A stretch of DNA of 64,000 nt from Odiellus spinosus (Eukaryota; Arthropoda; Arachnida; Opiliones; Phalangiidae). A model generated the notes under the pieces. It did no database searches, was not told the DNA's origin, and saw only the letters and a list, made by a program, of their open reading frames with translations. Location: assembly GCA_963920705.1 (NCBI GenBank), contig OY987228.1:16802687-16866686 (forward strand), given 5' to 3'. The translations under genes were made by a program, and so were the position numbers. Position 1 is the stretch's first letter. Every line of letters begins with the position of its first letter. This document shows positions 48,541 to 62,121 of this stretch, one piece after another.

Positions 48541-49048
48541 AAGGGAAAACTTACCTCATTAAATGGATTATTATTGGCTGCCTATATCACGTGTCTTTAC
48601 GAACGAGTTTTCCGCGGTCTTGTCATTACATTCTGTTATTTTAATTTTGATTGAAGCTTATTCAATTCGCCACAGCCTTTCGCGTTTTGTAAACTTACAT
48701 TGAACAGATGTTTTGGTTTTTCTGACATTTATATTCATTCCAGTCCAAACCATTTCATGCTGGTAGTTGGGTAATGTAAAAATTATACCGAATCATTTGC
48801 AAGCGTAGGATATATTTCGATGTCAAATCATAATGTCCAGTTTTCTTTCTAAACTACTGTTCAAGACGATTCAGATTTTTTCCAAAGTAATTTCCTCCCT
48901 TTTGAGAGTTGCGATGGAATATTACTCGTATCCATGTTTCGTTGTTTTATGTAAATTAGAAAAAAATATTAGAATTAGATTGGCGTTAGTACAAATTAAG
49001 AAACCTTTGGAATATTTTTAGAATATCTGCATTTAAAACTCATTTAAT
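48541..49048. other. Non-coding DNA
   Basis: A 62-codon frame at 48833-49021 has no recognisable domain. No repeat recognised. Confidence 0.45.
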
Positions 49049-49118
49049 GCATTGTAGAAGGGTTCCAACCTTAGTACAAAGGTGTTCAGGAAGAAGCTTC
49101 CGTATACGGTCTAAATTC
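49049..49118 (+). repeat. Dispersed repeat family F, copy 4
   Basis: TTGTAGAAGGGTTCCAACCTT, then ACAAAGGTGTTCAGGAAGAAG. It shows the CCTT...AAGG dyad of the family best. It lies directly upstream of a strong hairpin. Confidence 0.65.
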
Positions 49119-49125
49119 GTCGTAT

Positions 49126-49253
49126 GCCTACTCTAGCTACGACCCATAGATTGGCGGCTCCAATCAGATTCCACGATCATTGAAATTAGATTGCGCGATC
49201 TAATTGGAGCTGCCAATCTATTGGCTCTAACGGATATACGCGAGCTAGCATAG
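49126..49253. repeat. Inverted repeat / foldback hairpin
   Basis: The 24-bp arm ATAGATTGGCGGCTCCAATC (from 49146) is matched inverted up to 49221, with 22 of 24 pairs and a 28-nt loop. Weaker outer pairing of CTCTAGCT with AGCTAGCA extends it to about 49126-49253. It could be a small foldback element or, if transcribed, a stable stem-loop. Confidence 0.65.
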
Positions 49254-52200
49254 ATCAATTAGTAAAGAAGCCTCATTTTAACCAAATAAAACTAAAAATT
49301 ACATGTTAATTAGCGTCTCATCTAACGAGAGTAACTAAAACCAAGCTCATTATGTTAACTCTTAGCCACACCATCTTTCTCTCTCAAGGGAGAGGGTTAA
49401 AGTTTCCGAAAATAGCCTGATTGTGGGTAATTTATTTATAGATTATAAATGCTTTATAACGCTTCGACCTGGATGTCTTCAGAGTCGCTTCTCTCTTTTT
49501 CCTTCGCTAAACGTATAACGTCAACCCCTAAAAGTTTGTTCGAATTCCTCCCACCTCTCCCATCCTCTCGCTCTCTTTCCAATATAAAAGGTTGCATTGC
49601 GGGGGAGTTGGGTCGGGGAAAAAGAATAAGAGGGCTCGGGCGAAACACGAAGTAGCAATTAGAAGGTATTGACCAGAAGTTCGAATCCCTTAATGGCGAA
49701 GAAGTCTCATTAGACGGCCAGGTTAAGGGTCGAACTCTTTACGGCCTCCGCTAAATTTGCAACGAGCGAATCCGGTAGCGGCCCTTTATTGTGCCACCAG
49801 ATCCCGACAAGGAACAATCCAAAAGAAAAAAGAAAGAAAGAAATATAAAGGGAAAGAAAATGTAGGAGAATCTTATTCAGTTTGTTCGTGTTATTTGAAC
49901 CAAGGCTTACAAAACTAAATCGGGTGAAATTTCGTTCTCTTAATTAGGTTGAAATTTGAGCGCGTAAAAAACCTATGATTATTCTTTTTCTAGTCTATTC
50001 CAAGTTGTTTTGACACTGTGCACAAACTATAGATCCACCTCTATTTGGTAGCAAGTGCAGAGATAGATTATCCTTTATCTAAAAGATAAAAATGGTACAC
50101 GCTAATAATTTAGCTAGAATGAACTATAGAATACTGGTTATTTCTTAAAGTTCAATCCCATAGCCTTAATTTATTATAAACGATTAAATATGCCATAGTG
50201 GGAAAATCACTGGATATTTTAGTGACAAAAACTAAATTTGAAAAGTTTTTACTTGATGCAAGTCAAAATATATTCAATGATTGACCCACTTTCATTCCTG
50301 TTGTCAAATCAAGAAGGATTATAGCTTTGTCTGCGATGCCAAATTAATTCGTGCAATATTTATTAAATTTTTGTTGAAGAGTAAATAAGTAGCTTAAATT
50401 ATTTATCACCTACGAAATTTAACTGTAAAACCTTCATCAAGCCTCTATAATTAATTTACAAACTGTTCTTTAAATTTCCCATTACACATTACTTCATTAC
50501 CTCACATAATACGAACAAACTGTGCTGTGAGAATTATTCTTAGTACGCACTGTGAGTAAAGCTTAAAACATCCCTATATTGTTAAAAATAGATAAATATA
50601 GCTAAATTATTTAAATATATATGTACTGCGAACTAAGAGTGATTTGAAAGACACTCTTCTCTGTAGTGGTATATAAGAGAACAAGGTATTCTTTAGCTGT
50701 ATCGAACAGCGGCTCCTGAAAGAGTGGGCGGCTGATGATTAATTCTTTCTCCCGCGCTAAGAAATAGTTACTTTGAACGTCGACGTGGCAAAAGATAAAG
50801 AAGTTCCGTTACTTTATCAATAGCACCCTTCTTATCTTAAATAACGACAACTTTATTAAAGCGAAATACTTTACGACTTGTGTACTGTTGTAATGTTGTT
50901 GGATGCGATGCTTACTGCATTTGTGATTCAATATTTTAGTATCGCCTACCAAATTTTCGTACCAAATTAACGAATTTATAGGCCATAGGTGAGCTGAACC
51001 TGAAAACGGGTATAATTAAGATTGTTTTATTCAAATAATCTTTAATTCGAATTAGACATTTTAATTATAATTTGCATAAAAGTAAATAATAAGCTTAAAT
51101 AACTAAATTACGTTGTTTTAATTTAAATTTTCTTATATTATATTAATTATATTATAAGTATATTATAACGAGAGAGCATAAAATAACCATAATCTTAATT
51201 TATATTTCAATCCCATCATAAAAGCCTCAAAAACTTAATTAAACTAATTATATAACCTTTCTAATTATATTTTACTATCTTGTATTACAGAGAGATCCCG
51301 AGAATTTCTTTATTAGCATTGTTCTTTTGAAGTTTTTAAACTGAACTGATTTATTGTAAACTTTCTTTTGCTCTAAAATCGTCGCGAACTGAACTTAAAC
51401 CGCCATAATATCATTGGTGTAATTCCTTTTAAAGCTATAGCTATAGGCATAAATCTACAATATTACATAATTAAACTCGAGTCAATCATTTTCATTATTT
51501 TTTAATGATCATATCCCGAAGCATACTTAATTAAGTTTCTACCATTTTTTTTTTCTCTGTAAAGTTAGAGAAAAGAATTCCAATAATTACTAGTAACCTT
51601 AATAACCTGAAGCACAGTTCGTTGCCTGATTAGTTGATCTTGATTAAGCTTTTTGGGAGCTGTACTTTTATTCAGGCCTTGCTTTTTCTTTTGCCAAACT
51701 ATTGACGAAATGAAAAGATGCGAGAAAAAGTGAGAACGAAGATGGACACAAAAAAAAATCGATGCCGTTTAATTAATTGGGGTATTTTTGGGTTGCGTTT
51801 CGCTTTTCATTCGTTTTCTTCCACTCGAAGGATAAGGAGATGCGGACGTGCGGTGGGAGGAAAGAGAGATAGAGAGAGAGAGAAAGATGGAGATGAAGGG
51901 GGAGGCTATGATGAAAAAAAAAAAAAAAAAAAAGCAAATGTTCTATCTGGCGCCGAGTTTCTTTGCCTCTCGGGATGGGGAAATAGGGAATGCATGGAGA
52001 TGGGCCCATCCACGAAAAAAGAAGATAAAGTATTAGTTGTAGATGGAAAAAGAAGAGGGCGCCTTTTCACACTTGTTGATTCCAGAAGGGACAAAGTTCT
52101 TCATTTATTAAAGAACCAAAAGGACGGATAGGGCTGGAAATAATTACCGTCGGAAGATGGCGACAATGAAGGAAGCGAGAGAGAGAGAGGGAAAGACTTT

Positions 52201-53720
52201 GTGTGTGTGTTGGAATAAATGAGACTTCTTTTTTCTCCTCATTTCTTTTTATTTTACCCTCGTGCCCCCGCGGCTATCTTTTCAACTATGGTTATAGTCT
52301 GTAGTCAAAATCTGGTAGAAATTTCAGCGCGGTCGTAACTAGACTCGAGTCTATATCACTTAGAAATCAAATGATAAGAAATACGGAGAAGTCGAGCATC
52401 CTACGCGATGCAATTTCTGTCACTGATGACAGGAGAACGCGACGTCCATCTTTCTCTCTCTCCCTTTCTTTCTATATCGAAATAAATCGAAGTATATCCT
52501 CCGTCTATTCAACTTCTATGAATTAACTCTAAGAAGGCTGGATGGGGAGGTTTATCTGCCTTTTATCTGGGTTCCACTCTCGGCTTATTTATTATTCCCC
52601 CAAACATTACTCCACTATCTTCTGGTATAGTTGAATGAACGATGTACTTTGGTTCATGATCAGTTTGCAAAATATAGATTGAAGCTGTCGCGCGGATTAA
52701 TATATAATATTAGTTTTTATAGGGATTGAAGTAGTTGCGACAAACTCCTTTTGAAGGTATAGAGTCGCCCAGATTTCAGTTCGTTCAAAGAGAGTCACCT
52801 TCGTATCTTAGATTTAGGTGGGTTGTAGGTTTACGCGTATTGAAATCTGATAATGACTTTGATGGTAGAGGTCATTTTTCGTACATTCTTTCTACTCTAC
52901 TGTCCTTCATATTATTCCTTGACTTCCGGAGAATGGCCCAATCGATATTGAAGGACGGTATATATACTGACCGGAAGTAAAATTTCTTTTATCTCGGAGT
53001 GAACTGACACTTAGGCGGTGCTTCTGTACGTTTCTATATGGATGAAAAAGAGAATACACCTCCTTATAGTTAGGATACTGAGCTTAACGCGTGTATTAGG
53101 GAGGGACCGGACAAAGATTGAGACGAGAGCTCGCGCATGGCTGTTTCTATTGTATCACGCAGTTGGGATTTTCAGATATCTCGGTGCCTTAATTATACGA
53201 AGTTGGACGACTATTAATTTTAATACCGAAAGGGAGTGATGGCGTATATCCGAATAAATGAATTTATAAACGCTGCGTAGCCGCTTGGGATTGAGTTTCA
53301 TCTATTAGGTCAGTGAGTGATAATGCTACAACGATGGGAAATGATACGACCTTATTTGGTCACCGTATCTTCTTAATTTACAAGTAAAATATGGAGAACT
53401 GTAAAATCTAGAATATGATAGATAATTTAACCAACCCGTCTACATATATTACGTCAGTTCACGAGCATTAAGGAGTTAATATTCAAAAGCCAATAAGGTT
53501 CTGCGACCTCGAAACCATACCCGGCCATGACGAGTTCCTGGTATTATATAGCTAGGCCCTAAGGAGAGGGGAATTTCTATCGATCAAATTATTGGCAAAA
53601 AGGTTTATATGAACTGAACCAATGTTTGCCTAAAATTCCTAGGAAAATCGTGTCATATTTAACCAAAATCTAAAAACGATTCATCCATTGAAATTAATTA
53701 CACCATGTTCTCAGAGCTTC
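49254..53720. other. Non-coding DNA
   Basis: Contains a purine-rich stretch with GA repeats and an A19 tract near 51866-51932. Frames of 137 codons (51718-52131, +) and 78 codons (minus) overlap it and are Lys/Arg or Phe/Ser low complexity. A possible family H fragment lies near 51355-51405. An inverted pair GTTCGAATCCCTTAA / TTAAGGGTCGAAC at about 49679-49737 looks tRNA-like but does not fold as a tRNA. No gene supported. Confidence 0.45.
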
Positions 53721-53724
53721 CAGA

Positions 53725-54092
53725 GGTCCTATAATTCCTATAAAATCTTATAATTATAAGATTATAGGGATAGTTAATCCTATAATTTCACTAAAGGTTT
53801 TATCTTTAAATGGTCGTAACTTTTCACTACCCTCTCCTGTACCAAAACTGATTGCACCGTTAGATAGTAGATATTCCGTTCATTAATTTCAAATAGTAGT
53901 ATTGACATGAGCCACTCGAAAAGAATGCCTCGCCACTAGATACAAATTGAACACAAGTCCAACCCCTACCATTTTTCCTTTTATTGCCGTCTAAAACTAG
54001 TGAAATATAATAAGTGTCCTATATAATTCTATAATTTCGTAGAGAAGGTCCTATGCAATCCTATAATTTTGCGAGAGGAATCCTATTTTTCC
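53725..54092. repeat. CCTATAATT motif cluster with an 18-bp palindrome
   Basis: CCTATAATT or TCTATAATT variants recur at about 53728, 53773, 54019 and 54060. The perfect palindrome ATCTTATAATTATAAGAT sits near 53746-53763 inside a longer imperfect dyad bounded by CCTATAA and TTATAGG. Confidence 0.55.
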
Positions 54093-55880
54093 TATTAAAC
54101 CGTTCCTTTTTATATATATGTGCAATCAAGAGAGCCTAAATGTGGATGTTGTTTTATCACAGTCACTTTATTTTTGCTTCGTGATTCGTTTGCCTGTTTA
54201 GATTTTGTAATCAGTTTCCTTTTCTCAATTTTGATTGTCATGGACGTTTATATTAAACGTCAAAAACATTTTGGGTTTCAAAACTTGATGAAGTACTAGA
54301 GTATGCGCTTTGTATTTGCTAAACCACGGCCAGAAATCGAAATTTTCCAGGTACAGACTTCGTTTTAATTTAAATAAGGTGTTACTCCCTTCCGTTTCGC
54401 TTCGGGCATATCCCAAGCTTGGATCTCAACCTCGCTTGTTCTACTTTTACCGAATAGGTACGCTCGCTGTACCGTTCTAGTACGCTTCACTTGTTGATTC
54501 CCCGCCCCTTAGCGTACCTTACACGCGAATCCTAGCTAGTGTGTATGCTCTCTTCTCTCTGGATAATTACTTTTTTCACGTCATATTTGAATTTTCCTCC
54601 GGCTCACCGAAGTGGTAGGGTGGGGGGAACTAGAAATAGATTGTTGTTTCTCGGGTCGAATAATCAGCTCGAGGAGAAAACGAACTTGACGTGCAAACCC
54701 AGAAACACAATTTTTATATAGCCTTTCTCTTCTCTAGTAATCACGCACTCTCCCCAATCTAAAGGGATAATGATGACGAGGAACGTGTTCTTTTTAATCG
54801 ATTAGCGACTTTAACAATTCAGCAAAAACCTTGTACTTTAAAGTAGACACGCAACCTGACTCGATTCGGGCCTTGTCAAATTGATTCTCGCGCTAAGCTC
54901 CCTAATTTATAGCTAATTCTACTAGAACAAGAGAAATCACTCCCAGAGCGCTTGTTGAAAGGTTAATTTTATGCCACCAGTGTTTTGGTAATCATGCTTT
55001 CCCAATTGATCGATTTTCTAAAAATCTAAACGATTTTTTTCGTCTGATCGATTTTCAAATGATCGAAATGCCTTAGGGAAGGTTTTTTTAGATTTTTTTC
55101 AACAAAATTCATTACCGTCGATCATTCGAAAGTCGATCCCTTGCAGCTAAATCATTAAAATCATTGTAAGAATATAAAATTTCAAATCCCGCTTTTCAAC
55201 ATTAATAGATGTGATTGATTCTTATCTTTTACTTTACAAAGTAGGGAAAGCTTAGTGGTTTATTACTCAGTGTTAAATATAACTCTGATAAAACTAGTTT
55301 GTGTAAATTGTTACGAGGATAGGTCTCTATCTAAGTCCACCTTGTTTGTCCTGGTGTCGATCTCATCATTTCTCATTTTACGGGAGTGGAATGTAATCCA
55401 AAGAATATTGGGTTAAATGGAAAAATGATGGTACTAGGATTGTGATGAAAAAAAAATATATATATAAAGAAAAAACTTACGTAGTGCAGGGTCGTGTCTC
55501 TTTGGACATCACGATTCGATGGCAATCTCTGATAATTCACTCGATCTCTTTCAATCCAGGTTATATATATATTTTTTATCCTTAGACTCTTCTCTCCAAT
55601 TCCCTTTCTCTCGTTTCTCGCTAGGGATCGAGATCTCTTCTTTCATCGTTTACCCAGCTTTTTAGAGGATTTTCTTCTCGGGCGGATAAAAAATTCCTCC
55701 AGTTCAATCCCTGTACACCCCAACCCTCTATTCCGCTGCACCCGTCATCAAATAGCAGCGTACGAACCGGGTCTATCGAAAAAATGGCCCAAATTGGTCA
55801 TTCAAGCGCCTCTACCCATTTCCCTCGTGATTTTTAAAGGTTCTGTTGCGCCTATAGTTTGAATTATTGAATTTTTTTTC
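54093..55880. other. Non-coding DNA
   Basis: GATCGATTTT and its inverse recur several times at 55007-55137. A TATATATATATTTTTT block is near 55563. No gene recognised. Confidence 0.45.
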
Positions 55881-56115
55881 ATGGACTCCAAATGGAAATT
55901 TAGTAGCATTTTTGGAAAGATCGTTAAAAAACAATTCAAACAATATTTCCATATGTGATAGAGAAAGTAGCCCAACTGTTAAAATTCGTATTTTATAATC
56001 TCCATATTCGAAATTTTAAAATAAATTTTCCCGCTATTTTACGTCACCACTATGATCACGTGGCTATTGTAGAGCTTACAATTTATTCTCGCGCGTTCTG
56101 GCTCGTACGTGATAT
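55881..56115 (+). repeat. Dispersed repeat family J, copy 2
   Basis: Same block order as the copy at 34262: TAGTAGCATTT, AAAGATCGTTAAAAAAC, TTCGAAATTTTAAAA, TACGTCACCACTATGATCAC, TTATTCTCGC. Indels shift all frames relative to copy 1, so this is a shared DNA element and not a gene. Confidence 0.6.
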
Positions 56116-57120
56116 GGTCGTTTTCGCGCGATCTTTTTTCGTGAAAGTACTACGGAAAATCTAATTACTGGATTGGTTTTGGATTTTTGGCGCAACAAAC
56201 CCTTTAATCTTTATAGCCAACGAACTGATACGCGAGTTAACGTGCCGGCTAACTTCTATCTTCGTTTTTCCAAATCAAGAACTCTTTGAAATTGAATTCT
56301 GAGTTTGCCCCCCTCTTTATATTATTACTAAACACTCGTGGGGATAAAAATGGGAAAGATCCCGATATTCAAATATTCTTCGTTTGAAACCTAGTGTTTG
56401 AACTATAGGATGATTTGATTGTTCGATCTCTTTTTAGTAATTCCCCAAACTTTTTATATTTCCCTCCGTTTCTTCTAGTATTTTTCCTCGCTTATCCCGT
56501 GACTAGAATCTTTAAACACGAAGTCGGGCTACGGTGAAGTTCAGATTTCCCTTCTGATTTAATCGTCAATAATCTTTCTTATAATACCTTATATCGTGAC
56601 AGTAGTAGATTTGTTGGCTTATGTAGGCTTGTATTTGTGGACCGAAAGCTTTTCGTGATCGCGTAATGAGTGAATATTTTATTATTTTTATATATAATTT
56701 ATACAATAGGGTAATATATATAATATAAACGGTTGCGTTGTTGGAAATAACCTAAATTATCATAGAAAAACAGTTATATTTATTGTATTTATGGTTAATT
56801 TCAAGACTACAACTTATTATAGATACCTAATTTATCCGGTTGCATTATAGTTAATATACAAGAAATGGAAACATTACCGTGTGTTAAATGTTAGCGTGCA
56901 ATTAGGGGCTGAATAATAACAGAACGAACTGGTGAAATAGGGGTTAAGTTTTGCACTTCGATTAATATCACTTCGCCTTAATGGGGACTTATCTTTTCAG
57001 ATTTTAGCTAATAGTTTACTTTTTGGGATTTTATACGCGGTATACGGTCGGTACCAAAAAAAAAATCTATTATAAATGACGTTTCACGCAATCAAACTGC
57101 GTCAAACTACGTCTTTCCAA
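56116..57120. other. Non-coding DNA
   Basis: Nothing recognised. Confidence 0.45.
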
Positions 57121-57123
57121 TCA

Positions 57124-57381
57124 CGGCTAAAATCCAATTTCTAGTTTTGCCACAATTGAGAAGATGGTGGGTAGATGAGTGGAGAAGACAGTATGCCGAA
57201 GTACAACTATACGAACAGAGGCTTTGGTTGCCCGGGTACTCCGTGCAGTAACGGACAGGTTATTAGGTTCCAACAGCAACACCTGACTGACTGTATACCC
57301 GGCTCGAACCAGTCTGTGATTGCGGGTCGCGCGTCACCTCGACTCCCAGCTATAGGATTTTGGGGGAGAATCTTCGCTTGA
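57124..57381 (+). other. Weak candidate exon, unrecognised
   Basis: Two overlapping plus-strand frames are open here in balanced, non-repetitive sequence. One runs from 57129 to the stop near 57250 (Trp/Arg/Gln/Tyr rich, DEWRRQYAEVQLYEQRLW). The other is an ATG frame at 57175-57381 with three cysteines (MSGEDSMPKYNYTNRGFGC). TTTCTAG just upstream could be a splice acceptor, but no matching donor is convincing. No family recognised; chance is the default explanation. Confidence 0.15.
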
Positions 57382-60300
57382 TTTTGAGGAGAGACTCTGA
57401 TTTTCTTTTTCTTTCTTCCATACGTCTATCGAATCTCTTCCTTCGTTTTTCTTCTTATCTGGTTTGAACCAAGTTTTCTCACCCTACGCGTCTTCATCTC
57501 ACGAGATTCGTTCGCGACTCGTGCTTGACAATCTGACAAGACCTTCCTTCCTACCTATATAGTCTTCTCTCGCGTTACCCCTCCTTTTTTTCAGTTACGT
57601 GAAGAATCTTATTTTATTACGTACCCTATTCTTCATTTCAAGAGAAATTGATGTAATAGTAAAGGCTGAAGCGGATTGATACAAATGGTTACTCTCTGTA
57701 AGAAAGAAAGCAGTCTATGAAAACTCCTCTTGAACGCGAGTATATATATGAGGTAGAGCCTGAACAGATTTATTTATCCTGTAACTTAAGTAATATTTAT
57801 TACGAAAATAGGTCAAAGGTGATGGTCTGTAGTGTCGATGTTTTCAAATTTTTAGAATCCAATTTATTCTGATTCCCATGAAAACGATGCTCATTAAATT
57901 TTACTGTAAATCAACGGCATATTATTTTCGGGATGTAGGATTTATATAGTAGAGCGAAAGCCAGCTGTCGAGCGACGAATCTTGAAAAATTGCCAAGTTC
58001 TAATTAAGCCGAATCCAATCTAGCGTTCGAATTTAATTATTAATGCGTGTTGAACAACTTTTCGTATCCGAATTCTACTGTTCTTGATTAATAAGTAGCG
58101 TAACGCGTTCTGGGCATTCTTTTAATTTTTAAATAAGCTGACCAGCGTCTCTTCGCAGCTAGCTAGGCAACAACTTTGGACTATCCTGCTTTAAAAATAT
58201 GGCTTAATTATCCGCGTGTAGCGAGGGAAGTTTCTCCACTTACTCAGTCTCCTATAAAGGTTCATCTTTAAAAAAAAAAAAATGCACGAAAAGTTTTGAA
58301 AACGGCGTGGGAGCGAGTATGGGAAAACGCTATGAGAATGGATAGATGAGATAGGTCAGGCCGCTCCGTGTTTTATTATTTGGGCTAGCTAGCTTTTCGA
58401 GGGTACGCGTCCGTGAGGGATTCGGAAGGAAGCTTTCTCATTTCCCGCAAACTTCCCCCCCCCCCCACCTCTCACCCTTTTCATCCTCCCAAACTTTTAA
58501 TCACTATTTAATGAAGCCCAATTTGCAACGGCCGAAATTCGAGCGACACGTGTTTGCGATTGCCGCTCGACAAAAATGACTTCGGGACGAGCTTTAAAAC
58601 CCCCTCGATTCCCCCTTTCTCTTTACCGCGCTCGATTGCTAGCTTAGATTCGATAGAAATCCTCGTAAAATTAAAGGTATTTCGTTCGGTATCTCTCTTC
58701 TTTCCAAGACCGCGTCGCTCGATAATACGAATGTATATAACGCGGTAGGTTCGAGGGAAAAATTTTATTGATCGGTTTTCTCCCCCGTCAAACGTTCGTT
58801 CCTAATTTAGTAGGCGTCCCGTTTCTTTTCGGACTCTTCGTAAAATTACTGTCGCATTAAAATTGGGAGGCCGACCGGCCACCACTGCCCGAAAAATGTA
58901 TAGGAAAACCCCTTTACTCCGCTTTTTCCCAATACTTATACGCTTCGGCATCCTAGAAAGGTTCGACCCTAACGGTCTTTTCAATCGATTTGATTAAAAT
59001 ACGCCTATAGCGTGAATTCGTCGGAAAAGGGTTTTTGGAAAATCATCGAGTTCCCAAAACTGTAGTTTATTTTTGTTGACCCGAAAATATATTTTCTCCC
59101 GTTCGCAAACTTTCACGACGGATTATTAACCCTTAAAAGGTGAATCTTTTGAGTGCGGTTGGCAGTTTTGAGCGAACTAGTATAAAGATATTTTATGGAA
59201 TGAGAATTAAAATATATTTCAAATATTCTTTCGTGGAAAATGCGAATATTCAAAAATAATTCTTCGATGGTTAACTATACGTACGAGTAGTATTTTACCT
59301 ATTTATCGACGTACTGGGGAACTTTAGAAGCTCTAATGTTTGTATTCGTGGCTATAGTTAGATATTTTTGTGTGACAAATATGACATTAACTTTTTTAAC
59401 TTCAAATATAATGTATTTTCATAATATTATGCATGTTAAATATTTGTCAATTTTATTTGAAGTATAGACATTTTAATATCAATGTTGATATTATTTCGTG
59501 GAATGACACGTTGAAGAAAAATAGGTCAATTCTCTATATTTATCTTTTTTTATATAGGAAAGTTAAAACAAATCAGTTCTAATATTTATTCTTGAAGTTA
59601 AAGAAGTTAAATATGTAAAGTCTTTACACCACGCAATCTTTTGAAAATTGAAACTCTTCTTCGTTTATATTACCCGAATTATTTTTAACAGTTTACTTTC
59701 CAAATCCCTGTTGTTTAATTCTTAATTCAAACGTAAAATTTATTCTTCGGAACGATACAATGCCTTCACTATCCTTGTTAACTTTTGAAACCGGAAATTG
59801 CGTTAATTTATCAAGTATCGAGTATAATACACTCTTACACACACGCGGCGCATTCCTAATTCTAAAGTTCATTTAATTCTTTATAAAAGCCAGTTAACAA
59901 ATTGAAATATTGGTTTTAGCGGGAAAATTCGATGCCCATATATAGAGTAGCTTTCGCTAATTAGCCTTGTCTTTCGCCTCCTCTCTCTCTTTCTTTTCTC
60001 TCCGTTACGTTTTAAGATAAATAGATTTTTCTAGAAAAGTTATCGGATGATGGAGGGAGAAGGCGGCACTCTATTCTTTCAAGCAAGGCTCGTGTTTACG
60101 GTCGGAAGAATAAATACGAATCAGCAAGCTCCCTTGACTGATAAACCTTAGTTCAGTCTTCTCGACTTTCTTCAGATGTCCTTCTAATAAGCCGAGATCA
60201 GTGGGAGTGTTCCGCGCGTACGGTTCTACGTTTCCAGCTATCTCTAACGAATCAATCGTATACTGATAAGACGGGAAATAAAAGTTATACTAACTGTAAT

Positions 60301-62121
60301 CTCATTTATTAACGAGGAAGGCGATCTTTCTCGCCAAAAGTCTAGTTTGTTTAAGGCCTGTTTCCAAATTCCCTATCCTATTGTTTTTAGGCAAATAACA
60401 ATAACAACGTGGATCCATTGTTAAAGAGTTTCCACGCCCTTTTCTTCCCCTAGCTCCTCCAAAAACAATTTGCATAATCGGATGTCCCTCGAGAGACAAC
60501 GACCGGTCCTTTGTGAATCTCACTTATATAGTACTTGGGAAAACGTTAGAGAACTTGCGGGCTCAAAAAAGAAAATAAATAAGTAAAGCTTTTTAGTTTG
60601 CTGGGTGGCTTCGTGTAACGTGTAGAAAGTTTTTTTTTTAAATATGCTGTTAGTAAGACTTTTTACGCAGCAACGGAGCTCCTCTGCGGCTTACCTTTCT
60701 TCTTCCTTCATAAAAGGTTTTTTCTTCTTTCTTATTCGGTATACGGTTTATATAAGTGATACATGTTGCCTAGTTTTACTCAGAAACTGAGGTTAAAGAT
60801 GATGTAACTTGCAAACTTTAGGTTTCAATCCAACAACAATCTAGTAGATTTATTCTGAATCAATGGAAATTACTAAAATATTTCCATAGCTTCTTAGAAA
60901 CATAAATTTTCAATGAATTAATGTTTTAACCACGCTATACTTTCTCGATATACAGAGTATTAAGTGAAGGGAAATGAAGAAATTTTTGAATTAATAATTC
61001 GTATATCATTAAGCTGAGTAAGATAGAAGGAATAACGCTATTTACTTAACTAAGAAAAACGCTGTATTAATGCTATAAATTTTACGTTTTGCTCGTGTAA
61101 AAAAAGTCGTTTTTTAAAAAGATTTTATATACATGATTTATATTAAATCATTTTAAATTTTTTTATTCAAATCTGATTAGACCGAATTGTCCATATATTC
61201 AATGAACTCCACTCTCTGCTGGTCTGGAAACAACTAAAATAAACCGCCATTAGATTGCTCGAAGGTTGCGTCATCTAATAATAAGGTTAAAGTTCGATTG
61301 TAGCTTTAATGTTTGTTGTTACTTGACCTGTCGAATGTGTCGTTAATTGAATATCTGGATATTTATAATAGATCTATATATTTTACGACGTTTTTGCACG
61401 ACGTAGCGTGGTATACTTTTGGGAAAAGCTAACGTTCTATTCGTTCTACTTATCTCGGAGGCCCTGGTGATCTTATTATAAATCGGCTGGCCATTATAGG
61501 CTTAGCAGAAGTTTAAGCTCTCTGAAAGGGTTTTCCTTCTATACACTGCCAAATATATTATTATACATTATCGAAAAGACCACCAGAAGCAGAAGGATGT
61601 GTCGTCTCCTGTTCGGTCCCTAAAAGCTTCCCGTACGACGTGAATCAAAGGAGAAGCTTCTATTTCTATATAGAAATTCGACCTATTATAAGCGCGCTCT
61701 TCAATTATACATCGTTTGATTGGAGGATCTATTAGCGCGCGGAATTCTCTCCTTACCAGTTTCCCTGTACTCTCTCTAAAGAATCTTTTACGCAGATGCA
61801 TCCAAGGTTTTTATAATCACTCGTATATCTAGGGAAATTTTGAAACCTAATTAGCCTTATTTTCTAATTTTAAAGAAGCGTATTTAGTTAGTGTCCCAGG
61901 GAGATAATGTTTGCTTTTAAAAGTAAACTTTGTATCGAGGTAGAAAAAATATCCAATTTCAACCTTGAAGCTTAGAATTTATTTCTTTCAAAATATATAG
62001 GACAGACTGTAAACATTGATCGTAGTCAAAAGTTACGTCTTCTATACACCGTCATTATTTAAGTATTTTATTAAAGACCACGCGAATTGGATCTACCTAA
62101 TTGATTAACTTAAGTCTTTTA
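57382..62121. other. Non-coding DNA
   Basis: C12 tract at 58455-58466. CpG-richer patch at about 58500-58980 with 60-64-codon frames. A 77-codon ATG frame on the minus strand at 61568-61801 has natural-looking mixed composition but no recognisable domain. No dispersed repeat recognised. Confidence 0.45.

Noticed and set aside
49679-49737. tRNA-like GTTCGAATCCC near an inverted GGGTCGAAC
   Set aside because: The putative T-arm does not pair and there is no D-arm or acceptor stem. It is a simple inverted repeat.
51718-52131. 137-codon plus-strand frame with Lys-rich centre
   Set aside because: The centre is the A19 tract and GA repeats. No domain.
57300-57340. GGTTCGAGCC B-box-like motif on the minus strand
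   Set aside because: No matching A-box at the right distance and one bad pair in the stem.
61568-61801. 77-codon minus-strand ATG frame with natural-looking composition
   Set aside because: No family recognised. A frame of this length is expected by chance many times in 64 kb.
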